This document shows, one piece after another, positions 62,240 to 64,000 of a stretch of DNA of 64,000 nt. The stretch's first letter is position 1. Every line of letters begins with the position of its first letter. The position numbers were made by a program, and so were the translations under genes. Source of the stretch: Desulfuribacillus alkaliarsenatis (GTDB lineage Bacteria > Bacillota > Bacilli > Desulfuribacillales > Desulfuribacillaceae); assembly GCF_001730225.1 (NCBI RefSeq), contig NZ_MIJE01000031.1, positions 1 through 64,000 on the forward strand, in the 5' to 3' direction. The notes beneath the pieces are model-generated. The model was not told the DNA's origin and did no database searches. It was given only the letters and a program-made list of their open reading frames with translations.

Positions 62240-63076
62240 CTAATTTACGTTAATTCTATTGGCAGTACGCCATTGTAAGTAATTTATGATTAATAGCAAT
62301 ACGAAAGATATAACAAGCATTACAGTAGCGATAACAATAGCCCCTGCATAATCAAATTGCTCTAGTTTTGTCATAATTAGTAACGGCACTATCTCTGTTT
62401 TCATTGGCATATTTCCTGAGATAAAAACAACAGATCCATACTCACCTAACCCTCTGGAAAAGGCAAGGGCAAATCCTGTCAAAAGTGCTGGCGATAGCTC
62501 AGGTAGAATTACTCTATGGAATACCTTCCAGCGGTAGGCACCTAAGCTCATTGCCGCTTCTTCTATATCCTTCTCTAGCTCCTGTAAAACTGGCTGTACA
62601 GTCCTCACAACAAATGGCAAGCCGATAAATACTAGAGCTAAGGTTATCCCTAAAGGTGTAAATGCAACGTCTATCCCTAAGGGCGTAAGCAATTTTCCAA
62701 TCCAGCCGTTTTGTGAATAAATTGCTGTTAAGGCAATCCCAGCTACCGCAGTGGGCAAAGCAAATGGCAAATCTATAATCCCATCAACAATCCGCTTAAA
62801 TGGAAACTGATAACGCACCAGCACCCACGCTACCAGCAAGCCGAAAAAAACATTAAACAACGCCGCAAAAAAAGCTGTACCAAAACTAATCTTAAAGGCA
62901 GCCAGTACCCTAGTATCAGATATTACAACCCAAAATTGCTCCCAGCTTAACGTAGTCGCTTTTAACAACAGTGCCGATAGAGGTATTAGTACAATTAAGC
63001 ATAAATAAAACAGTGTAAATCCCATTGATAGTCCGAATCCTGGAATAATACTTTTACGTTTTATAGTACCAGCCAT
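62240..63076 (-). CDS. cysT: Sulfate/thiosulfate ABC transporter permease
   Basis: The 278-residue permease has the CysT/CysU pattern: FSLRVLP-type opening here as [30 protein letters not shown], a central [26 protein letters not shown], the EAA loop [25 protein letters not shown], and [29 protein letters not shown]. The ATG at 63076 follows GGAGTG. It is the first gene of the operon; no periplasmic sulfate-binding protein gene is next to it. Confidence 0.92.
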   Translation of the reverse strand: MAGTIKRKSIIPGFGLSMGFTLFYLCLIVLIPLSALLLKATTLSWEQFWVVISDTRVLAAFKISFGTAFFAALFNVFFGLLVAWVLVRYQFPFKRIVDGIIDLPFALPTAVAGIALTAIYSQNGWIGKLLTPLGIDVAFTPLGITLALVFIGLPFVVRTVQPVLQELEKDIEEAAMSLGAYRWKVFHRVILPELSPALLTGFALAFSRGLGEYGSVVFISGNMPMKTEIVPLLIMTKLEQFDYAGAIVIATVMLVISFVLLLIINYLQWRTANRINVN

Positions 63077-63142
63077 ACACAATCACTCCCTCATATATAA
63101 AATAGTTTATTGCCCAGACTAGTAAAGGGTCACAAAAAATAG

Positions 63143-63174
63143 TAAAAAAAACAAATCGCCAGCGACGATTTGTT
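63143..63174 (-). terminator. Terminator of the MATE gene
   Basis: Minus-strand perfect nine-base stem AACAAATCG/CGATTTGTT with a seven-base loop, then a run of eight T residues. Confidence 0.92.
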
Positions 63175-63205
63175 ATAAATAACTCAAATATTGAGTGTAG
63201 TTTGT

Positions 63206-64000
63206 CTATGTAGTATGCAAGATTCTCCTAATACGCAGATCTCTATTTAAAAAATATACCGTTAACAAAAATCCCATAAACTCTGCAATTGGAAACGCCC
63301 ACCAAACACCCTGATAGCCCATAAAAATAGGCAACAATAGAATAAACGGAATTAGAAAAATGATTTGTCTTGATAAGGAAATAAGCATCGCTTGCTTAGG
63401 CATTCCTAAGGCTTGATAAAGACCCCCAGCTACCATTTGTACTCCAGTCAAAAAGGCCATCGCGAAGATAATTCTCATTGCTGTCTTACCATCCTCTACT
63501 GCGAATGGCTCATTCGAAAACATTCGTATCAGTGGTTCTGGGAATAGCATAATAAGCACAAAGACAGTTATCGATAAAATACTGGCCCATTTCATCGCTT
63601 CGGACAAAACATCTCTAACCCGTTCTAGCTGATTCGCTCCATAATTATAGCCTAAAATCGGCTGCATTCCCTGTGCTATGCCAAATATCGGCATAATCGT
63701 AAGCATTAACACACGATAGACTATCCCCAGGATTGCTACTGCCATGTCCCCACCATGCAAGAGTAGCATATAGTTTGCAGCAATAAACAGTATACTTCCT
63801 GATACTTGACGTACAAATGTCGGCGATCCTACATAAGTAATCTCTTTAAGCAGTCCCTTATCCAGCTTCAGATTAGCTACATGTAGCTGCAAGCTACTCT
63901 TGCCGAGGGCAAAGTAAGCTATGACAACGATGACAGCTAGCATTTGGGATAACACAGTCGCCAGTGCAGCTCCCTTAACACCCCAATGCAAGACAAATAC
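63206..64000 (-). CDS. MATE-family efflux protein, C-terminal part
   Basis: The frame is open to the right edge, so the gene is cut: about 264 residues of the C-terminal half are visible and the true start lies outside. The visible part covers MATE helices 6-12, with GVKGAALATVLSQML at the edge and the second-half repeat FGIAQGMQPILGYNYGANQLERVRDVL. It is related to the NorM/DinF group that exports cationic drugs with Na+ or H+. Substrate unknown. Confidence 0.88.
   Translation of the reverse strand, partial: VFVLHWGVKGAALATVLSQMLAVIVVIAYFALGKSSLQLHVANLKLDKGLLKEITYVGSPTFVRQVSGSILFIAANYMLLLHGGDMAVAILGIVYRVLMLTIMPIFGIAQGMQPILGYNYGANQLERVRDVLSEAMKWASILSITVFVLIMLFPEPLIRMFSNEPFAVEDGKTAMRIIFAMAFLTGVQMVAGGLYQALGMPKQAMLISLSRQIIFLIPFILLLPIFMGYQGVWWAFPIAEFMGFLLTVYFLNRDLRIRRILHTT

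Overview
The window looks like a piece of chromosome from a low-GC, Gram-positive, anaerobic and probably spore-forming bacterium that respires arsenate or a similar oxyanion. Supporting signs are strong AGGAGG-type ribosome binding sites, many TTG and GTG starts, LysM, SLH and GH18 cell-wall proteins, a Bacillus YgzB relative, DapL lysine synthesis, a periplasm-facing NiFe hydrogenase and an ArrAB molybdoenzyme. The gene set would fit a Desulfuribacillus-like member of the Bacillota, but that name is an inference from gene content only. Most genes lie on the minus strand. No rRNA, tRNA, CRISPR array, phage or complete insertion sequence was seen.

Region 1 (about 0.3-8.7 kb) is an arsenic resistance unit that may be one long transcript: arsR, acr3, a tandem Usp protein, queG, arsB, arsA, a small thioredoxin-fold gene, then arsD. 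A consensus promoter with a palindrome precedes arsR. The small gene between arsA and arsD has an in-frame TGA in its redox motif and a SECIS-like hairpin placed correctly behind it, so it is probably an unannotated selenoprotein. Region 2 (8.8-13.8 kb) holds rnhA, tatA, a large NapF-like iron-sulphur protein and a three-gene sensory set (PhnD-like binding protein, NarX-like kinase, NarL-like regulator). Region 3 (14-30 kb) is mixed: an Spx-family gene divergent from an HTH regulator across a palindromic operator, a CDF transporter, several very small membrane-protein genes, a GH18 protein, a ppk1-ppx pair, nth and an SLH surface protein.

Region 4 (29.8-35.5 kb) is the respiratory arr locus: arrA, arrB, an arrD-type chaperone and a second NapF-like iron-sulphur protein that shares the architecture of the region 2 copy. 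Two equally spaced Fnr-type promoter modules lie upstream, and a structured segment with a terminator separates arrAB from arrD. ArrA has a Tat signal ending in a possible lipobox, and no NrfD-type membrane subunit is present.

Region 5 (35.5-44.2 kb) has a DUF711/ACT pair, an LpdD-like gene, dapL and the hydrogenase operon hyaA-hyaB-hyaC-hyaD, which could feed electrons from H2 to the quinone pool and so to ArrAB. Region 6 (44.6-64 kb) carries PAP2, TauE, an iron-sulphur aldo/keto reductase, rubrerythrin, a CBS protein, a glutamate-synthase-like protein, a LysM peptidase whose ribosome binding site is buried in a hairpin, sppA, ppk2, a cardiolipin synthase, glnK-amtB behind a GlnR/TnrA-type box, a LysM-CAP protein, cysTWA without a binding protein, and a MATE transporter cut by the right edge.
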